Assembly (NCBI RefSeq): GCF_937958655.1
Contig: NZ_CALGNH010000017.1
Location: forward strand, 1-39,117
From: an uncultured Winogradskyella sp.
GTDB lineage: Bacteria; Bacteroidota; Bacteroidia; Flavobacteriales; Flavobacteriaceae
Direction: 5' to 3'
Length of the DNA stretch: 39,117 nt
Shown here piece after piece: positions 27,522-35,442 of this stretch. Made by a program: the position numbers and the translations under genes. The notes under the pieces are model-generated. The model had not been told where the DNA came from. It did not search any database and saw only the letters and a list, made by a program, of their open reading frames with translations. Within the stretch, counting starts at the first letter, position 1; the number at the start of each line of letters is the position of its first letter.

Positions 27522-28474
27522 TTAAACAGAATTCAAATAAAGCACTAAAAAATCTAAAAAAGAGAGACCTAAAACGATTTGGTATTTTTATATCTATTGC
27601 CTTTGTATTCTTAATAATTTCTAAACTTTCAAATGATTATAAACAAGATTTAAAGTTACATATTAGCCTCGTAAATTTAGACGATGAAATTATATTAATA
27701 AATGACTCTCTTAACACATTAGATGCTATAATTGAAGCTAAAGGATTTACGTTATTAAGATTTTTATTCAATAATAAACATACCATTTATTTAGATTCTA
27801 AAAAAGATGTCTTACAACAAAGGCATGGTTTTAATTTAAGCGTACAAAAAACAAAATATCTTATTGAAGATCAATTAGGCACTACCATAGATATATTATC
27901 AATAAAACCAGATACGCTAGTGTTACCGTATTCTATGAGCGCCTCTAAATATGTGCCTTTAGTATTAAAATCTAAGGTAAATTTTGCAACAGGCTATGAT
28001 GTTTTAGATAAGTATAAACTAAATAGTGATAGTGTAAAAGTTGTTGGTGCTATAGAGGATATTAAACAAATCGGTGTGCTTTATACACAACCACTAAATT
28101 TACAGGATGTTAAAACGGATATTAACGAAGAGTTATCAATAGAAGTTCCTAGCGCTATAAAAGTATATCCAGAAAAAGTTACGGTATTTGGTGAAGTAAA
28201 GCGCTTTACAGAAGGTAAAATGGAGGTGCCTATTACTATCATTAATAAACCAAGTAGTGTAGCAATAAATTATTTTCCAAAGACAGTTATGTTATCCTAT
28301 TATGTTAATTTAGAGGACTATAATAAAATAAAACATACGGATTTTGTTGTACAATGCAACTATGCCCAGTCTAAAACTAATTTAGATTTTTTAGTGCCAG
28401 AAATTGTAAAAAAACCAAACTTTGTAAAACGTGTGAGCATAAAACAAAAACGAATAGATTTTATTAAATTATAG
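27518..28474 (+). CDS. YbbR-like domain protein
   Basis: 318 residues with one N-terminal transmembrane helix (GIFISIAFVFLIISKLS, about 23-39) and a large extracytoplasmic part. The beta-rich repeats, with P-S-A-I-K-V-Y-P-E-K-V-T-V-F-G as the clearest, resemble YbbR domains. In Firmicutes YbbR/CdaR regulates the diadenylate cyclase CdaA; no cyclase gene is nearby, so function here is open. It starts within the stop of the glycosyltransferase gene and ends 1 bp before coaE. Confidence 0.72.
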   Translation: MIKQNSNKALKNLKKRDLKRFGIFISIAFVFLIISKLSNDYKQDLKLHISLVNLDDEIILINDSLNTLDAIIEAKGFTLLRFLFNNKHTIYLDSKKDVLQQRHGFNLSVQKTKYLIEDQLGTTIDILSIKPDTLVLPYSMSASKYVPLVLKSKVNFATGYDVLDKYKLNSDSVKVVGAIEDIKQIGVLYTQPLNLQDVKTDINEELSIEVPSAIKVYPEKVTVFGEVKRFTEGKMEVPITIINKPSSVAINYFPKTVMLSYYVNLEDYNKIKHTDFVVQCNYAQSKTNLDFLVPEIVKKPNFVKRVSIKQKRIDFIKL

Positions 28475-28475
28475 T

Positions 28476-29066
28476 ATGATAATTGTAGGTCTTACGGGAG
28501 GAATAGGTAGTGGAAAAACCACAATAGGCAAATATTTTAACTCAATAGGTATTCCTATTTATATCGCAGATGATGAAGCCAAGGCTTTAATGAATAGATC
28601 TAAAGTAATTAAAAGAAAGCTTATAACACTATTTGGGGAAGACGCCTATACTGATAAAGGTTTAAATAGAGATTATTTAGCATCAAAGATATTTATAGAT
28701 AAGACCTTATTGTCTAAAATGAATGCTATTGTACACCCTAAAGTCGCGTTGCATTTTAAACGATGGTTAAAAAAGCAAAAGGCTCCTTACGTCATTAAAG
28801 AAGCTGCGATTATTTTTGAAAATAAGTTAGAAGATCAATACCATTTTATAATTACTGTAATTGCTGATAAATCTAATAGAATAAAACGGGTTATAGAACG
28901 AGACAATGTAACAGAAGATAGAGTCTTAGCAATTATGAATAATCAACTATCTGATGAAGAGAAAGAAAAGCAGTCCGATTTTGTTATAATAAACAATAAA
29001 CTAGAGCAGGCATATAAGCAGGCTTATACAATACATAATAAAATTCTTCAAAATATTAGACAATAG
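28476..29066 (+). CDS. coaE: Dephospho-CoA kinase CoaE
   Basis: 196 residues. The P-loop GGIGSGKT (8-15) is at the N terminus, followed by the family features IYIADDEAKALM, HPKVALHF and EAAIIFE. It phosphorylates dephospho-CoA in the last step of CoA synthesis; coaBC, from the same pathway, lies about 9 kb upstream. It is the third gene of the glycosyltransferase-ybbR-coaE run. Confidence 0.95.
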   Translation: MIIVGLTGGIGSGKTTIGKYFNSIGIPIYIADDEAKALMNRSKVIKRKLITLFGEDAYTDKGLNRDYLASKIFIDKTLLSKMNAIVHPKVALHFKRWLKKQKAPYVIKEAAIIFENKLEDQYHFIITVIADKSNRIKRVIERDNVTEDRVLAIMNNQLSDEEKEKQSDFVIINNKLEQAYKQAYTIHNKILQNIRQ

Positions 29067-29107
29067 ATTTACTTTAAAGTCTTTTGTTAATGTAAGGTTA
29101 AACATAA

Positions 29108-29137
29108 TTTGTCCTAAATGTTAAAATGTTAAATTTG
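29108..29137 (+). promoter_or_regulatory. Complete Bacteroidota promoter for the two-component genes
   Basis: TTTG (29108-29111) and TAAATTTG (29130-29137) are separated by 18 bases, close to the TTTG-N19-TAnnTTTG consensus of Bacteroidota. The box ends 4 bases before the ATG at 29142, so the transcript start would coincide with the start codon or lie just before it. Confidence 0.7.
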
Positions 29138-29141
29138 CCCG

Positions 29142-30725
29142 ATGGGCAAAAAGCTATTCATCTTATTGGTAATATTAATGAGTCTCTCGCTTATTGGTAT
29201 AATCTTTGTGCAATCATTTTTTATAAATAATAGTTTAGAGGATAGCGAAAAGAATTTTACACTTAGTGTTACACGTGCATTAAGTTATGTATCGCGAGAT
29301 ATAAAGGAATATGAATTAAGGAAATATATTAACTTAATTCAACCTTATGTTGTAAATGATAAAGAGCCAGACTCAACAATAATAAGACAACTGTATATTA
29401 GTGCTCAAGATGAGATTAATGACAAAACCATTATCCACAGAAATACAGTTTTAGAAGAGCGCTTTAAAGTACCGCCCTCATTGTTCTTTGAAATTGATGC
29501 AGACAGCATAGATGTAAGTAATTTTACAAATGAGTTAGTTACCGAGTCCTATAGTAATTCTAACTTAGATGGTAATGGGTTGTCAATATCAACTAAGCCA
29601 CAAACCAGAGTTGTAGAATTCTCCAACATGCCAGAGATTAGAATGAAAGCCTATGAAGCGTCTTTTAATAAGTTATTAAAGGAAGTGCCAATATACAAAA
29701 GGGTTACCGCTAGGCAAGTAGAAGATTTATTAAAAAATGAGCTAAGTAGTGAAGGTGTTGATTTAGATTTTGAGTATGCAATTTACGATGACGATTTAGC
29801 AACAAAGATTCAGACATTAAACTTTAGTAAAAATCCAGAAACTACTATTGGTATACCAATTTTAATGGATAGCAATAACAGAGGAGGCTATACACTATAT
29901 GTGGATTTTCCGGATCGAAAAAAATATCTATTATCCTCTATATTATGGATGGTATTTTTGTCAGTGATTTTTACAGGAATAATTATACTGGCCTTTTCTG
30001 GTGCAATTTATCAACTTATAAAGCAGCGACAGATTTCTCAAATAAAGACCGATTTTATCAATAATATGACGCATGAGTTTAAAACACCTATTGCTACTAT
30101 AAATTTAGCATTAGACGCCATTAAAAATCCTAAAATAATTGCAGACCAAGATAAAGTTAAGCGTTATTTAAGGATGATAAAAGATGAGAATAAGCGCATG
30201 CATGCCCAAGTTGAAAATGTGTTAAGAATATCTAAATTAGAAAAAAATGAGCTAAACATTAGTAAGGATAGGTTAGAACTACACGACTTAGTGGTAGATG
30301 CTATAACACATATAGAGTTAATTGTAGAAGATAGAAACGGTTATGTTAAAACGCACTTAAACGCTGCGGAATCATCAGTATTAGCAAATGAAACGCATTT
30401 TACAAATGTAATTGTTAATATTTTAGATAATGCTGTTAAGTATTCTGACGATGAACCAAAGATTGATGTTTATACTGAAAATGCTGGTAATAATATCATT
30501 TTAAAAATTGCTGATAAAGGCAACGGAATGAGTAAACAAGTGGCTAAACGCGTGTTTGAGAAATTTTATAGAGAGCACACAGGAAACGTCCATAATGTTA
30601 AAGGACATGGTTTAGGTTTGGCTTACGTAAAACGAATAGTAGATGACCATCAAGGTCATATATCATTAGAAAGTGAAAAAGGAAAAGGTAGCACTTTTAT
30701 AATAAAACTACCATTAATATCATAA
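29142..30725 (+). CDS. Membrane sensor histidine kinase
   Basis: 527 residues. Two transmembrane helices (about 5-27 and 263-291) enclose a periplasmic sensor domain of ~235 residues without a recognisable fold. The cytoplasmic part has the H-box NNMTHEFKTP with phosphorylated His311, then the N-box (ILDNAVKYS), G1 (ADKGNGM) and G2 (GHGLGLAYV) ATP-binding motifs. It is similar in layout to RprX-type kinases of Bacteroidota. It pairs with the response regulator 10 bp downstream. The signal is unknown. Confidence 0.93.
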   Translation: MGKKLFILLVILMSLSLIGIIFVQSFFINNSLEDSEKNFTLSVTRALSYVSRDIKEYELRKYINLIQPYVVNDKEPDSTIIRQLYISAQDEINDKTIIHRNTVLEERFKVPPSLFFEIDADSIDVSNFTNELVTESYSNSNLDGNGLSISTKPQTRVVEFSNMPEIRMKAYEASFNKLLKEVPIYKRVTARQVEDLLKNELSSEGVDLDFEYAIYDDDLATKIQTLNFSKNPETTIGIPILMDSNNRGGYTLYVDFPDRKKYLLSSILWMVFLSVIFTGIIILAFSGAIYQLIKQRQISQIKTDFINNMTHEFKTPIATINLALDAIKNPKIIADQDKVKRYLRMIKDENKRMHAQVENVLRISKLEKNELNISKDRLELHDLVVDAITHIELIVEDRNGYVKTHLNAAESSVLANETHFTNVIVNILDNAVKYSDDEPKIDVYTENAGNNIILKIADKGNGMSKQVAKRVFEKFYREHTGNVHNVKGHGLGLAYVKRIVDDHQGHISLESEKGKGSTFIIKLPLIS

Positions 30726-30735
30726 AAGCGAAATT

Positions 30736-31449
30736 ATGGAAGAGCAAAATAAAAAAATTCTCTTAGTAGAAGATGATCCAAATTTTGGAACTGTTTTAAA
30801 AGATTATTTAATGATGAACGACTATGACGTCGTACACGCTAAAAATGGGATGGAGGGTTTTGAAAAGTTTAAAAAAGATGACTATGATCTTTGTATTTTA
30901 GACGTAATGATGCCTTACAAAGATGGGTTTACATTAGCTAAAGAAATCCGCGAAAAAAATGCTGATGTACCAATTATCTTTTTAACTGCAAAGGCAATGA
31001 AGGATGATGTGCTTAAAGGCTATAAAGTTGGTGCGGATGACTACCTTAATAAACCCTTTGATAGTGAAGTCTTATTAATGAAGATAAAAGCTATTATTCA
31101 GCGTAAGGCAACAGATTCTGTAGCAGACAGTAAACAGTTTGAATTTAAGATAGGTCGTTTTGATCTTAATTCTAAATTACGCTTTTTAAAATTTGATGGA
31201 GGCGAGCCTACAAAGCTTTCACCAAAAGAAAACGAGTTATTACGACTTTTAGCATTGCATGAAAATGATTTAATGCCCAGAGAACTAGCTTTAACAAAAA
31301 TATGGAGAGACGATAATTACTTTACATCTCGCAGTATGGATGTTTATATTGCTAAACTTCGTAAATATCTAAAACTAGATCCTAAAGTAGAAATTTTAAA
31401 TATACATGGAGAAGGTTTTAGACTCGTCATAAACGGTGGTGAAAACTAA
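30736..31449 (+). CDS. OmpR-family response regulator
   Basis: 237 residues. The receiver domain has the acidic pocket EDD (12-14), phospho-acceptor Asp56 (ILDVMMP), Thr84 and Lys106 (NKPF). The C-terminal winged helix carries LSPKENELLRLL and a recognition region near SRSMDVYIAKLRKYL. It resembles RprY of Bacteroidota. Transcription stops in a hairpin immediately after the gene. Confidence 0.94.
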   Translation: MEEQNKKILLVEDDPNFGTVLKDYLMMNDYDVVHAKNGMEGFEKFKKDDYDLCILDVMMPYKDGFTLAKEIREKNADVPIIFLTAKAMKDDVLKGYKVGADDYLNKPFDSEVLLMKIKAIIQRKATDSVADSKQFEFKIGRFDLNSKLRFLKFDGGEPTKLSPKENELLRLLALHENDLMPRELALTKIWRDDNYFTSRSMDVYIAKLRKYLKLDPKVEILNIHGEGFRLVINGGEN

Positions 31450-31456
31450 GACATAG

Positions 31457-31486
31457 AAAATCCGACGTTATGTGTCGGATTTTTTT
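31457..31486. terminator. Terminator shared by convergent genes
   Basis: ATCCGAC (31460-31466) pairs with GTCGGAT (31474-31480), flanked by A residues on the left and six T on the right, so it can act on both strands. The miaA stop codon (31468-31470) lies in the loop. Confidence 0.8.
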
Positions 31487-32385
31487 ATAGCCTTTTCTAT
31501 ATGTCTAATTATAATTTTGTAGTCCGTAGTATACTCAAACCAAGCTATAGACTTATCTTTTTTAAACCACGTCCCTTGGCGTTTAGCAAAGCGTCTGGTG
31601 TTTTTTTTAATTTCAGAAATTGCAAATTCTAAAGTGTAATTTCCTTTAAAATATTGAAATAATTCTTTGTAACCTACGGTATTTAAGGCATTAAGATTTT
31701 CGTACGGTAATAGACGTTTAACTTCATCTACTAATCCATTATCAATCATTAGGTCTACACGCTGATTTATTCTTTCATAAATAATGGAGCGGTCAGCATT
31801 TAAACCTATAGACAGAGTTTTAAAGTTTCGTTTCTTTTCAGTGTGTGTTAAAAACGAAGAATAAGGCTTACCAGTACCAATACAAATCTCTAAAGCTCTA
31901 ATTAAGCGTTGAGGATTATCTATTGCAATAGTATTAAATGCTGTTATGTCTAAAGTCTTAAGCTGGTTTTGTAGGGTCTCAATTCCTAGCTTTTGTAAGT
32001 TTTCATTTAAGTTATTTCGTATTTGTTTATCTACATTAGGAAAGGTATCTAAACCTTTGGTTACAGCTTTTACATAAAGTCCAGAGCCACCAACCATTAT
32101 AACTATTGGGTTTGTTTGTTGTAAGGCGTCAATCTTAGTAATGGCATCTGCCTCAAAGTCACCTACAGTGTAGTCTTCTTTCACAGATTTATGTTGAATA
32201 AAATGATGTGTAACGGTATTTAATTCTTTCGCAGTGGGTACAGCTGTACCAATATTCATTTCTTTAAAAAATTGCCTTGAGTCGGCAGAAATAATATCGC
32301 AATTAAAATACTGTGCTAATTTTAAACTTAGTGCAGTTTTACCAATAGCAGTAGGGCCAACAATAGAAATAAGCGTTTTAGTCAT
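31468..32385 (-). CDS. miaA: tRNA dimethylallyltransferase MiaA
   Basis: 305 residues from the ATG at 32385; a longer frame starting at 32427 adds 14 residues that precede the conserved MTKTLISIVG and is not supported. The P-loop is GPTAIGKT (10-17), followed by DSRQFFKEMNIGTA and the VGGSGLYVKA and NPQRLIRALE blocks of the family. It adds dimethylallyl to A37 of tRNAs reading UNN codons. Its start overlaps the last 8 bp of the ion channel gene. Confidence 0.95.
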   Translation of the reverse strand: MTKTLISIVGPTAIGKTALSLKLAQYFNCDIISADSRQFFKEMNIGTAVPTAKELNTVTHHFIQHKSVKEDYTVGDFEADAITKIDALQQTNPIVIMVGGSGLYVKAVTKGLDTFPNVDKQIRNNLNENLQKLGIETLQNQLKTLDITAFNTIAIDNPQRLIRALEICIGTGKPYSSFLTHTEKKRNFKTLSIGLNADRSIIYERINQRVDLMIDNGLVDEVKRLLPYENLNALNTVGYKELFQYFKGNYTLEFAISEIKKNTRRFAKRQGTWFKKDKSIAWFEYTTDYKIIIRHIEKAIKKSDT

Positions 32386-33256
32386 GGTGTAATTTACAAC
32401 CGCATTTATGACAGAATTGTGCATCATCTTGATGATGCTGGGCTAAACAATTTATACAACATTGAGAGTTTGTATCTGCCTTAAGATCGTTTGCTTTATA
32501 AATTTCTTCCTCACCTTTATTTTTAGCAGCTTTATTAGCGCTTTTAGCATATTCAGCAGAGACTATACCGGTGGGCACTGCTATAATGCCATAACCCAAA
32601 ATCATAATTATGGTTGTAATAAATTGCCCTAATGCCGTTTGTGGTGCAATATCCCCAAAACCAACAGTGGTGAGTGTAACGATACACCAATACACACTTT
32701 TCGGAATATTGGTAAATCCATTTTCTTCTCCTTCAACTAAATACATTATAGTTCCAAAGATTATGGAAGATACTAATACCGCAAATAAAAAAACTAAAAT
32801 CTTTACTCTACTTGCTATAATTGATTCTTTTAATTGATTAGACGCGCCTAAGTAACGAGCTAATTTTAAAATTCTAAAAATTCTTAGTAGGCGTAATGCT
32901 CTTAGTGTAACTAGGGCTTGCGATCCTACAATAAAGAATGAAAGATATTTTGGAAGCGTAGAGAGAAGATCAATAATACCATAAAAACTAAAAATATATT
33001 TTTTAGGTTTTTTTACAGAAATAATTCTTAAGATATATTCTAAGGTAAAAAGTATAGTAACGATCCATTCTCCAATATTCAATAAATCATGATACTTTTT
33101 ATCAATCTCATTAACACTCTCAAGCATTACTAAAACAATACTCAAAAGAATAAAAAACAGTAGTAGAACATCAAATAGTTTACCTGCAGGTGTGTCTGCT
33201 TCATAAATAATTTCATGCAGTTTACTTTGCCAAGAATGTGTATTTGATGATTCCAT
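32378..33256 (-). CDS. Voltage-gated-type potassium channel with C-terminal zinc ribbon
   Basis: 292 residues. Six hydrophobic segments with a voltage-sensor-like S4 (RALRLLRIFRILKLARY, positive residues every third position, 119-135), a pore helix and the selectivity filter TVGFGD (197-202), which indicates K+ selectivity. After S6 (ending near 235) comes a linker rich in Lys and Glu, then C267-x2-C270 and C282-x2-C285-G, a zinc-ribbon-like tail. A TACTTTCG box at 33276-33269 on this strand could be its promoter, one mismatch from consensus. Overlaps miaA by 8 bp. Confidence 0.88.
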   Translation of the reverse strand: MESSNTHSWQSKLHEIIYEADTPAGKLFDVLLLFFILLSIVLVMLESVNEIDKKYHDLLNIGEWIVTILFTLEYILRIISVKKPKKYIFSFYGIIDLLSTLPKYLSFFIVGSQALVTLRALRLLRIFRILKLARYLGASNQLKESIIASRVKILVFLFAVLVSSIIFGTIMYLVEGEENGFTNIPKSVYWCIVTLTTVGFGDIAPQTALGQFITTIIMILGYGIIAVPTGIVSAEYAKSANKAAKNKGEEEIYKANDLKADTNSQCCINCLAQHHQDDAQFCHKCGCKLHHD

Positions 33257-33279
33257 GGTCTAAAAATACGAAAGTAAAA

Positions 33280-34647
33280 TTACTCGTTTAATTCAATAAC
33301 TTTAAGTCGTTTATTTCTCCTCATATAACTCTGTATAATATGCTGTGTATCTCTATTATTGGACATATGTGTAATTAAGGATTCTAAAATATCTCTATTT
33401 GTAATCTGGTGATTAAGATCAAAAAAGCCAATTCCTTTAAATAGGCCATCTTCAATCAATACCATACTTTTTTCATTTACAGTTCGTCCTTTATCAATTA
33501 ACACCATATTCTTAGCGTCGTAACTATTTTTGTCTATAAGTGCTTGAGCACGTTGGTTATAATCTTTTGAGTTTTCTTTTTGTACACAGGCACCCAAACA
33601 CTCTTTAATTTCGTAATTAAAACAGCTTGTTTCAGATACATCTAAGCCGCACAATTTACGGCATAAGTTGTAGGTTACAATCATTCTTTCTATAAACGAA
33701 ACGCCACTTTTTCTGTTGGTAAACGTGGTTATTGGTTTTTCGTTTTTTTTAATGGGGTAAATTCTTAGATTAATATAGCCATTAGCATCCTTAAAGCTAT
33801 AGAGGCCTTGTGTAAATTTGTTTTGTTTTAGCGCTCTGTTTAATATCGGTTTATTAACCTTAATTTCTTCACTTTCTTTAAGAAGCGCAATAAGTTCACT
33901 CCCTGTTTTTTCGTAGGTGACGGCAGAAACTAAAGTTTGAATTTTTTTAGATTTAGAATTTTTATTTGTAAAATGCTGGTTAATACGTTTCTTTATATTA
34001 TTACTTTTTCCGATGTAAATAATGTTTCCATTAGCATCATGTATGTAATACACGCCTGTTTCGCTAGGAAGATCCTCAATAATAGTTTTAAGGTTTGAAG
34101 TTAGTTTCGATTTTTTCTCAATTCTAACGGCATTTTTTATAATGGTCTTATCTGTGTCTTTGCTTAATAATAATTTAAAGAGCTTTACGGTTGCCATAGC
34201 ATCTCCGTTAGCTCGGTGTCTATCGCTAACAGGTATACCTAGAGCACGTGTTAACTTTCCTAAACTGTAAGATTCCATATTTGGAATTAATTTTTGTGAA
34301 AGCTCTACGCTACATAACGTTTTACGTTTAAAAGAAAATCCTAAACGGCTAAATTCGGTTTTAAGAATTCGATAATCAAAATCTGCATTATGAGCCACTA
34401 TTATGCAGTCTTCAGTGATTTCTATAATGCGCTTAGCAACCTCGTAAAACTTAGGAGCAGTCTTAAGCATGTTAGAGTTAATACCTGTGAGATTAACTAC
34501 AAAGGGCTGAATTTCGCGCTCAGGATTTACCAATGAAATAAACTGATCTGTAACCGTATGTCCGTCAAAACGGTAGATGGCAATTTCCGTTATGCCTTCT
34601 TCGTTATATTTACCGCCTGTGGTCTCTATGTCTAGTATTGCGTAAAT
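33280..34647 (-). CDS. DnaQ-type exonuclease fused to GIY-YIG nuclease; start codon disputed
   Basis: The N-terminal domain is a DEDDh 3'-5' exonuclease: LDIETTGG supplies Asp and Glu, HNADFDYR the second Asp, and HRANGDAMAT the last His/Asp. A UvrC-like GIY-YIG domain follows (GVYYIHDANGNIIYIGKS...KKRINQHF) with a Cys-containing C-terminal region (CRKLCGL...CFNYEIKECLGACV) like Cho/UvrC. Role: DNA incision and trimming in repair. The frame opens at 34653 after an in-frame TAA and has no ATG, GTG or TTG before the LDIETTGG motif. The first plausible codon is ATT at 34647 (ATT then YAILDIETTGG, 455 residues). The nearest standard start, TTG at 34533, would delete the first catalytic motif. A heptamer array (34646-34685) sits at this point. 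The gene may be disrupted, may use ATT, or may reflect a sequence error. Confidence 0.75.
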   Translation of the reverse strand: MYAILDIETTGGKYNEEGITEIAIYRFDGHTVTDQFISLVNPEREIQPFVVNLTGINSNMLKTAPKFYEVAKRIIEITEDCIIVAHNADFDYRILKTEFSRLGFSFKRKTLCSVELSQKLIPNMESYSLGKLTRALGIPVSDRHRANGDAMATVKLFKLLLSKDTDKTIIKNAVRIEKKSKLTSNLKTIIEDLPSETGVYYIHDANGNIIYIGKSNNIKKRINQHFTNKNSKSKKIQTLVSAVTYEKTGSELIALLKESEEIKVNKPILNRALKQNKFTQGLYSFKDANGYINLRIYPIKKNEKPITTFTNRKSGVSFIERMIVTYNLCRKLCGLDVSETSCFNYEIKECLGACVQKENSKDYNQRAQALIDKNSYDAKNMVLIDKGRTVNEKSMVLIEDGLFKGIGFFDLNHQITNRDILESLITHMSNNRDTQHIIQSYMRRNKRLKVIELNE

Positions 34648-34685
34648 TAGGTATTAGGTATTAGGTATTAGGTATTAGGTATTAG
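34646..34685. repeat. Heptanucleotide tandem repeat (GTATTAG)5.7
   Basis: Five perfect GTATTAG units at 34651-34685, preceded by a partial ATTAG (34646-34650). On the gene strand the unit reads CTAATAC. A 7-bp unit changes the reading frame with each copy and brings a TAA into every frame within three copies. It lies at the start of the exonuclease gene. Confidence 0.95.
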
Positions 34686-34686
34686 T

Positions 34687-34704
34687 TTCATCTTCATCTT
34701 CATC
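34687..34704. repeat. Hexanucleotide repeat (TTCATC)3
   Basis: Three perfect TTCATC units, followed by a near-match TTCGAT. On the minus strand it reads (GATGAA)3 and supplies three in-frame ATG codons at 34703, 34697 and 34691, directly before the heptamer array. Confidence 0.9.
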
Positions 34705-34717
34705 TTCGATTTCAACG

Positions 34718-35380
34718 TCAACTTCTTTTTCCAAAGATACTACTTCCAACTCTAACCATGTTACTACCACAGTTAATAGCTAGTTGGTAGTCTCCGCTCA
34801 TTCCCATAGATATAGTTTTTAGTTGACAGTTATTAGTTTTAAGTGATTTTAAATCTTCAAACGTTGTTTTTAAAAAATTGAACTCACTTTCTACCTGCTG
34901 CATACGATCTGTGAAGGTAGCCATGCCCATTAGGCCAACCACCTTGACATATTGCAATTCTGAAAACTCACTGGACTGAAGTAGTGTAGAGGCATCAATT
35001 GCGGACATACCAAATTTACTGTCTTCCTCAGCAATTTTAATTTGAAGCAAACAATCAATAATTCTATCATATTTTTTAGCCTGTTTGTTAATCTCTTTTA
35101 AAAGTTTAAAACTGTCCACACCATGTATTAAACTTACAAATTCTGCCATGTATTTTACTTTATTTCGTTGCACATGACCTATCATGTGCCATTGAATATC
35201 TTTTGGCATTTGCTCGTATTTGTCAGCCATTTCCTGAATTTTATTTTCACCAAAAATGCGCTGGCCGGCATTGTAGGCTTGCATTAAATCTTCAATAGGT
35301 TTGGTTTTAGAAACGGCTACTAAAGTAACGTGTTCTGGTAGAGTAGATTTTATGTTATTAAGGTTTTCTTTTATAGTCAT
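34718..35380 (-). CDS. yggS: YggS-family PLP-binding protein
   Basis: 220 residues from the ATG at 35380; a longer frame from 35560 is not supported because its first 60 residues have no family resemblance and overlap the DUF1015 gene. The PLP lysine is Lys25 in VAVSKTKP. Then IFGENKIQE, WHMIGHVQRNK, KFGM, GLMGMATF and a C-terminal MGMSGDYQLAI...MVRVGSSIFG all match the PLPBP/YggS barrel. It buffers pyridoxal phosphate and affects amino-acid homeostasis. Confidence 0.95.
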   Translation of the reverse strand: MTIKENLNNIKSTLPEHVTLVAVSKTKPIEDLMQAYNAGQRIFGENKIQEMADKYEQMPKDIQWHMIGHVQRNKVKYMAEFVSLIHGVDSFKLLKEINKQAKKYDRIIDCLLQIKIAEEDSKFGMSAIDASTLLQSSEFSELQYVKVVGLMGMATFTDRMQQVESEFNFLKTTFEDLKSLKTNNCQLKTISMGMSGDYQLAINCGSNMVRVGSSIFGKRS

Positions 35381-35442
35381 ATTTTTATTTTTCAATACAA
35401 TTCTGTGGCTCTCTTTGCCAAGGTACAGAATAACAGGTTTTG

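Noticed and set aside
34534..34647. Treating the exonuclease gene as starting at TTG 34533
   Set aside because: The upstream 38 codons encode YAILDIETTGG and further conserved exonuclease sequence in the same frame, so the gene clearly extends to about 34647.
34640..34710. Tandem repeats as a CRISPR array
   Set aside because: Units are 7 and 6 bp with no spacers; they are simple-sequence repeats.
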